A stretch of DNA of 59,032 nt, from contig JH153122.1 in assembly GCA_000226015.1 (NCBI GenBank), positions 47,904-106,935 on the forward strand. Direction: 5' to 3'. The stretch comes from Mnemiopsis leidyi. Lineage: Eukaryota > Ctenophora > Tentaculata > Lobata > Bolinopsidae. The translations under genes were made by a program, and so were the position numbers. Below, one piece after another: positions 1 through 13,000 of the stretch (positions within the stretch are counted from its first letter, which is position 1; each line of letters opens with the position of its first letter). The notes beneath the pieces were generated by a model that saw nothing but the letters and a program-made list of their open reading frames with translations, was not told the DNA's origin and ran no database searches.

Positions 1-218
1 TTCTAGCCAGACCAGGTAACGTTCAGTGCTTTGTTCGGAAGTAAAGTTCTACCCAGACCAGGTAACGTTCAGTGCTTTGTTCGGAAGTAAAGTTCTACCC
101 AGACCAGGTAACGTTCAGTGCTTTGTTCGGAAGTAAAGTTCTACCCAGACCAGGTAACGTTTAGTGTTTTGTTCGGAAGTAAAGTTCTACCCAGACCAGG
201 TAACGTTCAGTGCTTTGG
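1..218. repeat. 46-bp tandem repeat, about 4.6 copies
   Basis: A 46-base unit beginning AGACCAGGTAACGTTCAG recurs at positions 9, 55, 101, 147 and 193. Only a few substitutions separate the copies, for example in the fourth. The array stops at about 218 and lies upstream of the first laminin exon, so it is probably intronic. The window starts inside the array, so its true length is unknown. No coding function is apparent. Confidence 0.95.
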
Positions 219-378
219 AAACTGCTCTACTTCTAGATAATCCGTAATATTGTACAATTGTATTCAGTTGCTAAAATAACAATTGCTAAAAATAACAAAT
301 CAATAGCTAACAAAACATATTCTTACAAAAAAAACAGAAAAACAAAAAAGGGCAAAAGACCTAACAACAGCAATCCAG

Positions 379-3300
379 GAAGTCGAGGACTTCAGTGGAG
401 GAGTCTCAGCCTACATCCTAGTCGACTCCAGAGGCTCGGTCTCCCCCGAGGGGCGACTCTCCACGATCCAGTACGACGAGGATCCTCACGTCCTCATGGT
501 AGACCTGACTCACGGAGACAACTTTACCTATCTGCAACTGCCGGCCCGGTTTGCAGGGGACAAGAGGAGTGGGCAGGCCCAACTCTTTAGTTACGACGTG
601 GACTTGACTATTGGGGGCAGTGCTATGATCCAGATAGAGACATTCTTTCAGGTAACAGCTGCTGCTGATATTGACGGCTGGATCGTTTGTTAGCAAACTA
701 TTTCAGACTATAAAAAGGTAACCACTGATCAAATTTCGGCAAATTGTGCTCCTGTCATGGCAAAAACGCTAGAGTTAGCTGTAAGCTCCTTAAACGATTT
801 TATAACATTCTAGCAGTATCCCTGCTCAAGGCTTTTTAAAACGCCCGACTCGTTCGCTCCAATTTGCTATCAAATTTGGCAGCTTTCAATCTTAATTTTG
901 AGCTTATCCATCCGTAGCAACAGCACAAATAATTCAGGGACGAGACATGACGCTGGTGCACCGTTACCTTATGAACCACACTTCCAGTATGCCCAAGAGA
1001 GTGAAAGTGGAAGTTCCACTGTCGGTTGATATTCCACTAGAGTCCAGCGCGGATTGGAGAGTACTGGACGGGGACACTCGGCCTGCTACCGAGCAGATCC
1101 AGGAAATGCTGAGGAACCTGCAGCACATCAGGATCAACACTCGGATGTTTAGTAGACAGCTTGTTGCAATGTGAGTAATAATTTCGTCTCCGTGAGAAAA
1201 TAACCATCAACATATAAATCATGTTAAAGCTTAATTCACAAAAAATAAATCGTAAAGCAGATTTGAAAAACTTCACACCCAAATCCTCAGGATAGATAAC
1301 ATAGAGTTTGGATATCTGTCTACGACGCCTAACTCTGAAAATCCGACCTATTACCCTGTGTGCGAGTGCGGAGTTGGCTACACAGGGGAGTTATGCGAAC
1401 AGTGTGCACGTGGCTTTGCGCGCTCCGTAGACACGGGGCTGTGTGATGTACCCTGCCAGTGTAACGGCAACAGCGACTTGTGCAATGAGGAGGGCATATG
1501 TTTGGTAAGTAGAGCATGATAGATTCCTATTGCTCGTTCTGTTAATGAAAATGTGAAATCTAGTTACCAAGTCTTGGTCCGCCTTGTTGTTGAAACTTCA
1601 AAATGCATAAAATGCTTACAGCAGGAGATAATTTCTTATCGATCCTGTCCAATAAGTTTGGTAAAGTTTGTTAGTAAACTAAAATATCGAAACAAGCTTC
1701 CAAATGTTCCGTACTCATTATCTAACTAGTTAATGACCTAGTGATAACACGTCTGAAACTGCCGGGGTCTTTACCTTTACTTCATCACTTCCTCGCTTTA
1801 CCAGTCATATAAGATCGATGCGTTTCCCAGTAAACCTAGCCAGACAAAGATCACCCTCACGTTTAGTGTGTACCTAGCACTTCAACAGCTACCTCTAACC
1901 TCTATCTAATTCTTCAGAACTGTCAGAACAACACGATTGGAGACAGCTGCGAGGAATGTGTTCCAGGCTACTACCACAGTTCCTTCACTCAGCAGTGTGA
2001 ACCTTGTGCTTGCTCTGGAAATGGCCTGACCTCCAGGTATTTCGTAAAATCTCATCTCGTTTTACCACCAGGAACTAACTACTAAGATGTGTAAATCAAC
2101 AAATTTCGAAATAAACGTTATTCGTCATTAACTGATATGACGATTGAAAAGGGCTAAGCTGGCAAACTTACTGTCAAGCTATAAATGGGAAAAATACATT
2201 AAAATTGTTTAAGGGAGAGAATTTATTCATTACAATCGGTCGTGGATACTACTTGAGGTGTCAGATTGTTGTTAAAACTAAAGCAAGACAAGTAGGTATC
2301 ATAGCGCTTCCTTGGAGCCTATCCCGACGTTTTAATGCATTAATGGTATTGTACTATTGACGTATTGGCAAGTAGTTACGTCCGTTCTTACTTCTTTGGT
2401 AATAAGGAAACGCGTAGATTAAGAAATAGCAAAATTGAAATTAATTGCGGCATTAACGGACGTAAGAATTCTTGGGGTGGAGTCGAAAATTTTACTTATC
2501 ATGTGACAGTGCTTGACCAATGAGAATCCAGAAGCGACAAATCAAATTCCGGAACGCTGTCAAGTGATAGAAAAGATCTCCGACTTCTCTCAAAGAATTT
2601 TAACATCCACTGATTTGACGATTACTGAAAAGGGCTAACCTAGTTGACTTTCTGACTTTGTACCGTAGTTCCCAGAGTTGTGTGGAGATAGACGGAGAGA
2701 AAGTGTGTACCGCCTGCGAGGAGGGCTACTCCGGCTCACTTTGTGATCAGTGAGTTTTTCAGTGTTTTCTCCTCCCGAGTATCCTTTAGATCATTATACC
2801 ATTAAGTGTCGAACTTACAGATTATTTTTCAATGTTATTTTTCATATCAGTGTCGTTGTTATTTTTATATCAATAGGCAGAACTTATGTCTGATCAACCC
2901 CTTTTTTAAATTGATAAGACCAGAACCACTTTCCTTATCAATATATCCTAATGAGCTGTAATTACATCTAGATGCGATAACGGTTACTTTGGAGATCCTA
3001 CCTCTGACGCTGGATGTGTTGCATGTCCGTGTAATGGTAATCTAAACCTCACTCAACCCAACGCCTGTAATCCGAAAACCGGCAGGTAACTCAAATATGC
3101 TACAGTATTGCACTATTCAGGCATAATATTTAATATTTCCATTCCCAATATTTATAGACTCTATCATAGACTGACTTTACGACGACTGTATAAAATCGTA
3201 TGATATCTCCTAAGTTTCCAACTCCTCCTATGATTTCAGCTGCAATATCTGTAAAGATTCTGCGAGTGGCAGGTTCTGTGAGGAGTGTGCGGATGGTTTC

Positions 3301-4054
3301 TATGGCGACGCCGTGGAGGGCACGTGTACACCGTGCGAGTGCTTCATGGAGGGTTCAACGTCGTCTCGGTGTGACCAGCGAGGTCGGTGTAGGTGCCGGG
3401 GGGCCGTCTGGGGCGACAAGTGTGACCAATGTAACGTAAGTTAATGTTTAAATATCGTGTCTTTATCTTATCTTTGTGTCTTTATGTTATCTCCTTATAC
3501 AATTAATTGTCCTAATTGTCCTTTAAAAACCAAAATGGACCAAGTGATATAGTAGATAATTGAGACTTCATGACGCCTGACTTACCCTCTCTTCCTTGCT
3601 CAGCCTGGGAGATATGTGTCCGGAGGTAAATGTAAACCCTGCGAGTGTTTCGTCCTGAGCAGTACCACTACGGACTGTGACACACGGACCGGTCAGTGTG
3701 CGTGTATCTCCGGGTTTGGGGGTCGCACCTGCGAGGAGTGTCTGGACGGTTACTACATGGACTTTGGAACTTGCTCCGTAAGTAAACTCTCCTGGGTACT
3801 GGCGTGCTTTGATTCGTTTTAGTGTGTTGGAATTGAATTCTTGGTTAATAGTTGACAGCTTGGCATGTGGCCTGACATTGGTTATGTATGTAATGAAGAC
3901 CTACTCCTTCAGGAATGTGGGTGTTCGGAGACAGGATCAGAAGGACCGGGTTGTGACGAGGAGGGAGTGTGCACGTGTAAAGACGGTTACTATGGTGACA
4001 AGTGTAGAAAGTGTTCCGAAGCTCACGTCGTCTTGGAGGATGGATCATGTAGTG
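379..4054 (+). other. Laminin alpha block 1: domain IV and laminin EGF-like repeats (exons 1-9)
   Basis: Exons are 379-651, 938-1170, 1291-1504, 1918-2036, 2669-2749, 2972-3085, 3240-3435, 3604-3777 and 3913-4054. Exons 1-2 encode a laminin IV (type A) module with the FTYLQLP and AQLFSYD stretches. Exon 3 returns to a split EGF repeat (CECGVGYTGELCEQC), the normal arrangement when domain IV is inserted in an EGF repeat. Six further laminin-type EGF repeats follow, each with eight-cysteine spacing and C-E-x-C or C-D-x-C pairs. Exon borders often fall inside repeats. Introns are about 120-630 bp. The final EGF runs into the interchain CEEC pair of the next block. Confidence 0.92.
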
Positions 4055-7000
4055 GTGAGTGACATTCCTTTCTTGACAGCTGGTTGAGAGCAGAATGAGC
4101 AATGTGCCGTACGGGTGTTGTGGTTTGATTGTTTACTATCAGTATTTTGTAGCTGTCTTGTATGATCATTCGACACTTAAAGGAAGCGAGGGTAGTTACA
4201 CTAGGATATCATTGCACCAACAAGATACAAAATGCTTACTTCTGGTTAAATTAGCAAAAACTTGAAACTTATGGCTGATACGACATAGGTACAAGGTAAT
4301 TAGAAGTATGCATAGCACACTCTATTTGAAAAATCTCATTTTCAAATTAAATTACGAGTGATTGCTCTGTGTCACAATGTTCAAACTAAGCCGGGCCAAT
4401 GTGTCCTTACATAATAATGAAAATGGCTTATACTCCTTATATTTTTCTTAAATATGAAATCAAATCTGCGTTAAATCCTGTCAGCTCAGTAAAATAAATG
4501 ATTGAAGTCAACTAGTGGAAACATCCATCTTCATCGCGTTTGATTGCTTCCAAAAGGAAGAAAAAGAATATGTGTTATTCCACAACAAAGAGACAAAATG
4601 GAGAGAAGTGCAAAGACAGGTGAGAGGTGACCTTCAGCAGAGAAAACTGAGAAGGGGTTCTCACAGCCTTACAGATGAAACACTGCGTACTGCGATAAGT
4701 GTATTGTTGTTGTACTGCTGTAAGTACCTTATGTTATTAGTCCAAGAACATCGATACGTGAGGTAGACGTGAAGTAGACACCTCACGTACTAGGAAGGAG
4801 TTTACGCTAAGGAGTTTAAGCTAAGGAGTTTAAGCTAAGAAGTGCACGCTAAGGAGTGTACGCTAAGAAGTGTACGCTAAGAAGCGAACCCTAACGCAAC
4901 TGAATTTCAAGATTTTGTGTACAAATGTACAATTATGACGATCCCGTTTTCCAACAATACATTGACGATTAACAGCTCTGTCCAATTCCTGCCCCTTGAT
5001 GAATCAGTGTTGGGCGTTTTCAAATGCGTTAGAATAATGGTTTTGCCAAACTCCTCTCACCTATTTCAGAATTAATCCCGTCACCTCAGCCCAGTGCTCA
5101 GTGGGAAATCAAGAAAGATGATTTTGAAAAAGTGGAGATTTAGAAATTCGCCAATTCATTCACCCGCAACCGGTTTCAAATGATTATTTTCAAAACTTAC
5201 AGGGGATGATGAATAAGCGATTACCTACCACATATCATGATTGTTGATAATAATGATATAAGTATTATCATTAATGAGTAATTACATACTATATTATGGT
5301 CCGTACTTAACAAATAAAGAATTTAAAAAACTGTAATCCAAACAGTGCATGTTCCCTGCCAAGTTGTATCGTACAAGCTGCTGACTTGTTTCACACTCAA
5401 CTCGGTTTTAACAGGTTCTGAATTGTTGTGTTGAAACGTTGTTGATCACTTATAACTATTGAGACTATGAGTGTAACTATTGAGACTATGAGTATGGCAC
5501 GTCCATCAAGCTACACGAAGAATCATGAAAACAAGAAAATTTTTAATTGCAATAAGTGTGATTTTCAAACAGGACGAAAATTTGATTTTACATCCACCTC
5601 CGCAAACATTCGGGAAAAAGAATATTCGGGTGCAGCAGGTGTGCTTACCTTACGTATCGCAAGGGAGATCTGACAAAACATGTAACCAGGCACACATTGA
5701 AGTCGATGAAGTGTGATAAGTGTGATTGGAAAACTAGACGGGAAAATGCTATGCGGGCTCACACTCGATCTCATTCGGGAAAGAAACTCCATCAATGTCC
5801 ATACTGCGAGTTTGAAACTGATTACAATTCAAATTGTAATAAATGTAACTGGGTGTCAAGAGATTGTATAAGAAAAGAGGTCGCTTATAGTATAATTAAT
5901 AGTGATTTATTAGATACACAGTATTGTCTATTGAAAGTGTCACAAAGTTGATTATGATTGAGCAGCTCAGTCTGTCACATAGTGATGATGTTTTTGTCGA
6001 TGTAACCCCTCACACTGAAACCTGAACTTTACCCTGAAACTTGACCCCTTGTAATTACTGGAAATTACGGGCTAAATTATCATCTCTAATTTATGAGTGC
6101 ATCGATTGGGTGCTTTAATTGTCTCAGCAACTTATGTCGATATATCTTGCTTGTCTGTAATCCTTTTGAATGTCCTAATGCTGACTATGACTGTGAAAGG
6201 CTCTTTTTTGCCTATCCCGAATCCAAAACATGCAAATTTTAGCATGTACAATGTAAGTTGTGCATGCTAACGATTCTAATCTAAATATATTCAGTATCTC
6301 CATGGAGCAATGCAATTAGAGATTATTGGATTCAATCTGCTAATCATAATTTATGGTTTAAGACCCTTGCTAAGCCACTATGGAAGTGGAGCAGTTTAAC
6401 TTTGATTCACCAACCACCCGCGCCTCAACACGGACCAATCAAGTCACAGAACAGTTCGATCTGTACCAATCAGACTTAGTGTTCTACGCCACCTGGCGAA
6501 AACAAACTCTGGATGTTAGAACCTAACTCGGAGCACAAACCCACTTATCCTTTCTCTCATATATTCGTACCCTGCCCCCTCCTCTTTTACATACTAATCA
6601 CAAAATTCACTTATACACCCACACATACAGCCCGCCCGCCGGATGTGCCTCTTTTTTGTATTCACAGCTGCAGTAGGATTGTCATTTCTTATTAATTCGT
6701 ATTTCTAAACTGCTTTTCAGTTTTTGTTTACCGCTAGGAAGCTTTTTTATATTCGGCTATGACGGCTATGAAATCGGGTTGCCGTGTCCCCGTGCTCACA
6801 AAACTAGTGGCTGCACGAGTGTTAAGTTCGGTTTGGGTTGCTTGCTATCTGATGTGCAAGACACCAGTTTCGGGGCGTGTCGGGCACCTCTTTCTCTGCA
6901 TTACCGACACCCAGACGACAGAGCCTGTAACTTGAGTATTGGATCTTGTGCTGCAGTTTAAATTGGTTTTGTCAGGTTCCTACTCTCGTCTTTTGTCTGT

Positions 7001-10000
7001 TTTGTGACGTAGTAATCGCTTTTCCCGACTTCAGCAGTTCTGGAAGCACTCTCAAATACCATTCATGGCCCGGCCTGTTATTAAGAATATGTTGCATGCG
7101 TCATCCAAAACTTAATTGCAATTGCGAACCTAGATACCTAGAATACCGTGACTTTAAGAAGTTGTCTTAAGAAGTGAAACTCATATCCCAACACTTAACC
7201 ACACTATACCACACTTTACCACGATTTACCACACTTTACCACACTTTACCACACTTAACAAACATTTAACCACACTATACCACACTTAACAACCATTTAA
7301 CCACACTTTACCAAACTTTACCACACTGTACCACACTATAACACACTTAACCAACACTTTACCAAACTTTATCACACTTTACCACACTTAACCAACACTT
7401 TACCAAACTTTACCACACTTTACCAAACTTTACCAACACTTTACCAAACTTTACCACACTTTACCACACTTTACCACACTTTACCACACTTTACCAACAC
7501 AGCAGTAGAGATGGATGTGTTCTTGAAAGTGATACTTGGACTCTCTGCTGCAAACAACTCTTCACCAGACCTCAGCAGTGAGCCTCCTAGTCAGGGTCCA
7601 GCTGCTCTTAAGTTGGAGGCTGCCGCTCCTTTTATGTTTGGGCCAGATAAGATAATTGTTACGAAGTGTAGCCCTACCAAGTGTTACTGTAAGATATTGT
7701 TCGTTAGTTTGGTGGTACCTGCAATTTTATTTTGATGATTTGTCAAAAAAAGTGAAATATTTCAATCAAATAATATTGAATTATGTTGCTCGTTGTAAAA
7801 CTGCTGGCTATTAATTACCCTTTGAATAAACAAAAATCTAATGATTTAAAATTCTAAATTAATTTGATCTAAACAATAAACTATCGAACTAAAGCGCCAG
7901 TGGTTAGAAATATAAGTGTATTGCTGTATTGCTGTTCTGTAAGGCGTTTAGTGTTTTAGAGGAACTGTAAAACGAACGAACTCAACAGTCTGTAATTCTA
8001 AAATCAAATGAAATATGACTTATTGAATTACAATTCTCTTATTCTTGCTCCAATCCGGCCTGTTTATATCCCCGATTCCCCAAATTCAGTCCCAGCCGTA
8101 GATCCAGGTGAATCGTTATATTCACGATATCTGACATTCTAACATTCTTACATTCTAACATATCTAACATTCTAACAGTCGTGTTTTCAGTGTGTGAGGA
8201 GTGTCCTCTGAAACTGTTAGAGAGATTGATGGATGCGAACAACACTCTAGATGCCGGGAAAGCTAATGCTGTGATGGCTGACTTTACAGACAAGATGGAC
8301 AAGATTGTTGAGAGAGCGCAGGCTGTCAATGTAAGTGTAATCCTGATTTTATATCTTGTCTACTTGCTTATAATTTAACGTATCCTCTAGTATGTATTAG
8401 GATTGATCCGTATTTTAAAATTGGAAGGAGTCCTACAAAAAACAAAATTATCACTCCGCAACCCCACATCGCACAGGACTCCCTGCCCGTTCCAGACAAC
8501 ATGTCCGATCTGCAAGACGAGTTGGCAGCAGTCCAAAAAGCGGTAGCAGAGAACGCGGCACGCGCAGACGGTCTAACTCCACGCAGTCAGGGCGCTTTCG
8601 CTGACGCTAGTGACACGAAGCGGGCCACTAGGGAGATTCCGGACGACATTACGGGGGTTGAGGACGATCTTAGAGGTGGGAGGTTGTTTGGAATGTTAGG
8701 AATGTGTGATGTTAGTGTGTGGACTATGATTTGTCGGAGCTTTCTAAAAATACTGCTTGCAAGATGCTCGATCCAATGAATTGTATGGTGCGAAATTTAC
8801 CGTTTTTAGAACGCTTCCGAAACACCCGTATTTCTTAACTCCCAAATTTACCCGTCCATTCTCCAGATCTAATAGGCAAGCTGGATAACTTCAATCTTAG
8901 TCCGGACATTGTGGACAGTGGACAAGCACTGGAAAGAGCGGAGGAACTAAAAAATACTTGGGACCCTGATCCCACACACCAAGCTGCCCAAGAAGCTAAG
9001 GACTCTGCTCAAGATGCTAAGTAATATCTCGAATTTAACATAGATTATCTCAAATTTAACATAGATCATCTCAAATTTAACATAGATCATGTCAAATTTA
9101 AATTAGACCCACGACGGATCTACCCATCGTTAAATATTTAGTTCATTTCTTAAAACGACAGCTTGTCGCGCTGTTTCTAAGCGGTTCCTAAGCTGTTATC
9201 AAGCTGCACCGTCTAACTAGCCGTTTCACAGAGACCAAGCTGAAGCTGCAGTCCCTGCTAACCTAACATTACCTACACTGGACCCCCTCCCAGAGAGGGT
9301 GGAATACGTGCAGGATGCTATACAGGACTTTGTAGCCGATCTGGCTAACGAGACACAGGGCGTCTCCTTGACAGAGCTAAAACTGGGTGGTATCGAGGTA
9401 GCCCAACTTTACACATTTCCTACAGGTTGCCAAGTGATATTGGTTTTAGCGGGACTCTACTGCTAGATAGAATGATAAAAGTGTCAGTCAAACCTACCCA
9501 CCCGGTGGTTATATCCGTGATCTCTCTCTAGATGCTGGAGGGGTCTGCTGAAGACAAGGAGGACGAGGTAGAAAAGAAGATAGCAAACTCTAATGCTGAA
9601 GTGCCGGAGATAGAGAAGAACAACAACGATACCAAACAAGGACTAGACAACATCACTATTCCAGACTTGACGCCTCTCAGAGACATTGTGGAAGGTCAGT
9701 GTACTCAAATCTCACGTGATGAATACTTCTCCAGCCCAGTGTTTTGTATGTTCCTCCTTTGTATTGTAGTTCAAACTATATCACCGGTTACAAGTGCCAG
9801 GAAAATATTTCTCCACTTTCAGAACAACAGGAAGCGCTGGTAGAGCTTACACCACTAGTCAAACCTAAAGAGTTCAACTGTTCTGGACTTCAGGGAATTA
9901 GAAACGTTTCTTCTGACGATCCTGGTCCTACCCTTGTCAGAGAAGTACGTAGTTACTAATGGTTATCATTGGTAGTTACCAGAAGTTACTAGAAGTTACT

Positions 10001-13000
10001 TGTAATTACCTGTAGTTGCTTGTAGTTACTTGTAATTACTTTTTTAAATGAAGTGCCATAAAATTAATGACGTGACTTCTAATAACCCAACTGACCTAAG
10101 TGACTACATGAAATGACTTCCTACCCTGCCCTCAGATAATACAGACAGAGAAAGATCTGGAAGACTTAAAGAAGCGCGTGGAGGCGGCAGAGAAAGCCGC
10201 TGAGAACGCTACTGACGAAGTAGACGATTTCAACTCTGACAGGCAGGACAAGGAGTTGGCTCTCAGCGAGTTCGACATCAGGAAGGCGGTTGTGGAGCCT
10301 AGATTGAACGATCTGAGTGAGTTTTTGTACTTACTGGGTTTTGTTGAAGAACTCGAGTTGTACTCGCAGCTGCAAATATACCATTTAGCAGTTGTTTATT
10401 TAAGTATTTCGACTGTTGATATTGGACTTTTTAACTGTATGAATTCCTGAATTACTCCCACATCCCAGTCACTGAGGAGCCGAAAAAGAGAGGAGCTATA
10501 GCAGACATAGAAGAAGGTAACGAGGAAGACAGAGACCGATTAGAAAAGCTGGTGCTACCCCAGATTCCAGGCTGGCAGGTTGATGAGCCTCCAGAGGCTA
10601 ACACGGAGGTGCCTGACTTGGACCCTCTCCAAGAGAAGATCGATAATATCGAGGTTAGTTCTTGTTTGTGTTGTAGGAGTACGTTAAGTGTGTGGACAAC
10701 GGTAATGCAATGATAAGTTAAACAACTTGGCTTTGGTATTTTATGTACATTGTACACTTACAATGTACATTGTATTACATTGGATTAACGTTGACATGGC
10801 TTAGTCAACTTGCAGTGTAGATGCTGGGTTAAGTATTTTTTATGATATTACTTAGCCGAATGCAGGAATCATATGAGAAGAAATGGAAATCCTGGAAAAA
10901 CATCAGTAATTTAGTGAGTGAGAGTGAAGTTGTGTGAGAGTGATTTTTGTTTAGCGAGTTTCAAGTTCGGTTTGTTGACGGTATATTCCACAAAATGCCC
11001 CTTGAATTTGTAGCTGGTTTTTAGCTTTTTCAAGAAGAAGTACCGATAACGTTGCTGGTATTTTTTCGATTTTCCGCTTTTTTCTGTCGCACATATTTTA
11101 GTAGTCGTAAAGTAAAAGGAACACCTTCAGTCGTTCACACCGCACATGTTTTAATATATTTGTGTGTAGAACTGTCATCAGTTCTACACACAATAAGGAG
11201 ATACATTCAGAATTCCACACATATAATCCGATAGAAGGCTGATTCTTACCTAAATGCCTGGTGGTCGCGCGTTCAATACATAGGCTAGGCTGTAGTAGTT
11301 ATCAAGATTTTATTATCAGGAGCTGCCACAAATTATCGCTGTGAGCGATGAACTTCCCAAATTGTTGAACGACACTGAAAATGCGGAAGGAAAGAAGAGG
11401 ATAGTTATTGAAGAGAGTCGCAATGTAGGTCAGTCACTTTAAAGGGTTTTATCCAAAATCAGTGTCTACAATTATTCTAATAGAAGTGATGTCTGGTGCA
11501 GAGTACAGATATTTTGATTTGTGATTGTTTTTCCTAATACAAAACTTCAGTATACGATTTCCCCTCCAGACTACAAACTGAGATCACTCTGGGACAAGAT
11601 AGAGAAAGCTAAGCGGAGTGTCGAGACAATTCTGATTCCCATGCGTTTTACCGGGGACGAATCCTACGCCCGGTACAGCACCACCCTGGAGCGGTCTGCC
11701 TACTTGTCAGTCCAGGCGACTATAAAGCCTGAGGAAGACGACGCTAACGGAGGGATTGTGTATATTGGACCACCGGAGGAGAACATGAGACGTAAACGTC
11801 AGACTGTGGGGGTGAGTTTAGTTGGAATGTTTTAACTGGTAGGTGTTCTCATACTTATTTGAGAACGAAACATATACAATATCGTGCAATTACCGTTGTT
11901 TCCGACGACCGAACTAAATTTGAACAGTTTAATTTAGAATATTCCTTGTCCTAATCTGATTTGAGATGTCATTTCAGGCTGACTATATTGAGATGGGGCT
12001 TCTGAATGGTCGTGTTGTGTGTAACATGAACATTGATAACAGTGAAACTTACCTCATTCAAGACATTCCCGTCCCCAAAGAAACATGGACTAAAGTCCAC
12101 CTACAAAGGTTTTGTTTTTCAGTGATTTTTCCCCTTGTCATTGAACTAACAAAATCAAGCATTAATAAGCATGGTGTACGATCAAAATCTCATTTCGCGG
12201 TCGTCACGCGCGTTTTTCCTTGTTAATTTTATCCTCTCACAGGATCGGAGGGTACATAAAGCTATCAGTAAACGATACAGTGACCACAAACCCAGAGCCA
12301 TCGACCACGTCATCTTTTAATGCTAGAAATATTCAAGTTGGCAAATCAAACCAGGGATCTTTGAGAGGTAATATGGCAGCTTAGTTAGAATCTACACGGT
12401 TTGTTGATCTCCATTGCTCTATTTTTTTGTATTTTCTCTGCATTTGCCCCTAGGCCCTTGGTTTTATGAATGCCCGATAATTGATCACTTTGGCGCGATA
12501 CCTGCTTCAAATTATACCTGCTCTCAAAATTTAGATAAATGATGCAGAATTTGCGGAACTCTCTTAAGTTATCAATTAAGTGCTGTAGATGGAATTTTAT
12601 TATCATCAATAAAATACTAAAACCGACCGATGCAGCAGGTCAAGGCCCGTCCTTTTGCAGCAATGCAGCAGTTTGACATGCTTAAGATCGTACAGTGTTT
12701 TTTACGGAACGCGCGAAAATAATAATTGCATGAAAATTCTGACTCGCTCTTATCCACCATGCTGGAAATAAATTATTAACGTACGGCGACATGCGCGCGC
12801 GCAAACTTGCGCTACATGCACACGGTGGAACATATTGACTGATTCGCTGATTCAGTTCTGCAGCGTGGATCGCGCGTTTATCACCAGTATTGGCGATAAT
12901 CGCCTAATGCCGTAACGGCTAACTTGGCGATAAACTCGCGATTTTCTTGCCTGGGACCTCAGTCTTTCAAATGAGAGGGAGAGAGCAGAGAGTCACGCAG

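Larger units (their letters stand above)
4055..8190 (+). other. Long laminin intron 9
   Basis: A 4.1-kb intron separates the last EGF exon from the coiled-coil exons. It contains short direct repeats (about 4795-4890), a decayed C2H2 zinc-finger copy (5467-5900) and an ACCACACTTT minisatellite (7180-7500). A small inverted repeat of ACGTGAGGT/ACCTCACGT flanks about 4755-4787. Open frames in 6500-7740 show no recognisable protein. Phase 1 at both ends supports direct joining of exons 9 and 10. Confidence 0.8.
8191..11424 (+). other. Laminin alpha block 2: coiled-coil arm (exons 10-18)
   Basis: Exons are 8191-8330, 8477-8675, 8867-9020, 9232-9397, 9532-9694, 9823-9944, 10136-10316, 10469-10653 and 11320-11424. 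All borders are GT-AG and in phase. The block starts with CEEC, the place of the interchain disulfides in known laminins, then has Glu/Lys/Ala-rich helical stretches such as KDLEDLKKRVEAAEKAAENA. It totals about 470 residues. It is unusually rich in proline (about 28), with a recurring motif of the type P-x-L-[DT]-P-L in exons 13, 14 and 17. Identity as the laminin I/II arm is inferred from its place between the EGF and LG modules and from its composition. Confidence 0.85.

Noticed and set aside
1..218. CRISPR-like array
   Set aside because: The 46-bp units are contiguous with no unique spacers, so this is a plain tandem repeat, and the genome is animal.
258..590. 110-codon plus-strand open frame at the window start
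   Set aside because: It overlaps the laminin IV exon in another frame and begins in intron sequence; only the frame with VDSRGS...QLPARF shows the domain.
3200..3439. Open frame over laminin exon 7
   Set aside because: Shadow frame; the cysteine-rich EGF frame is the real one and matches flanking phases.
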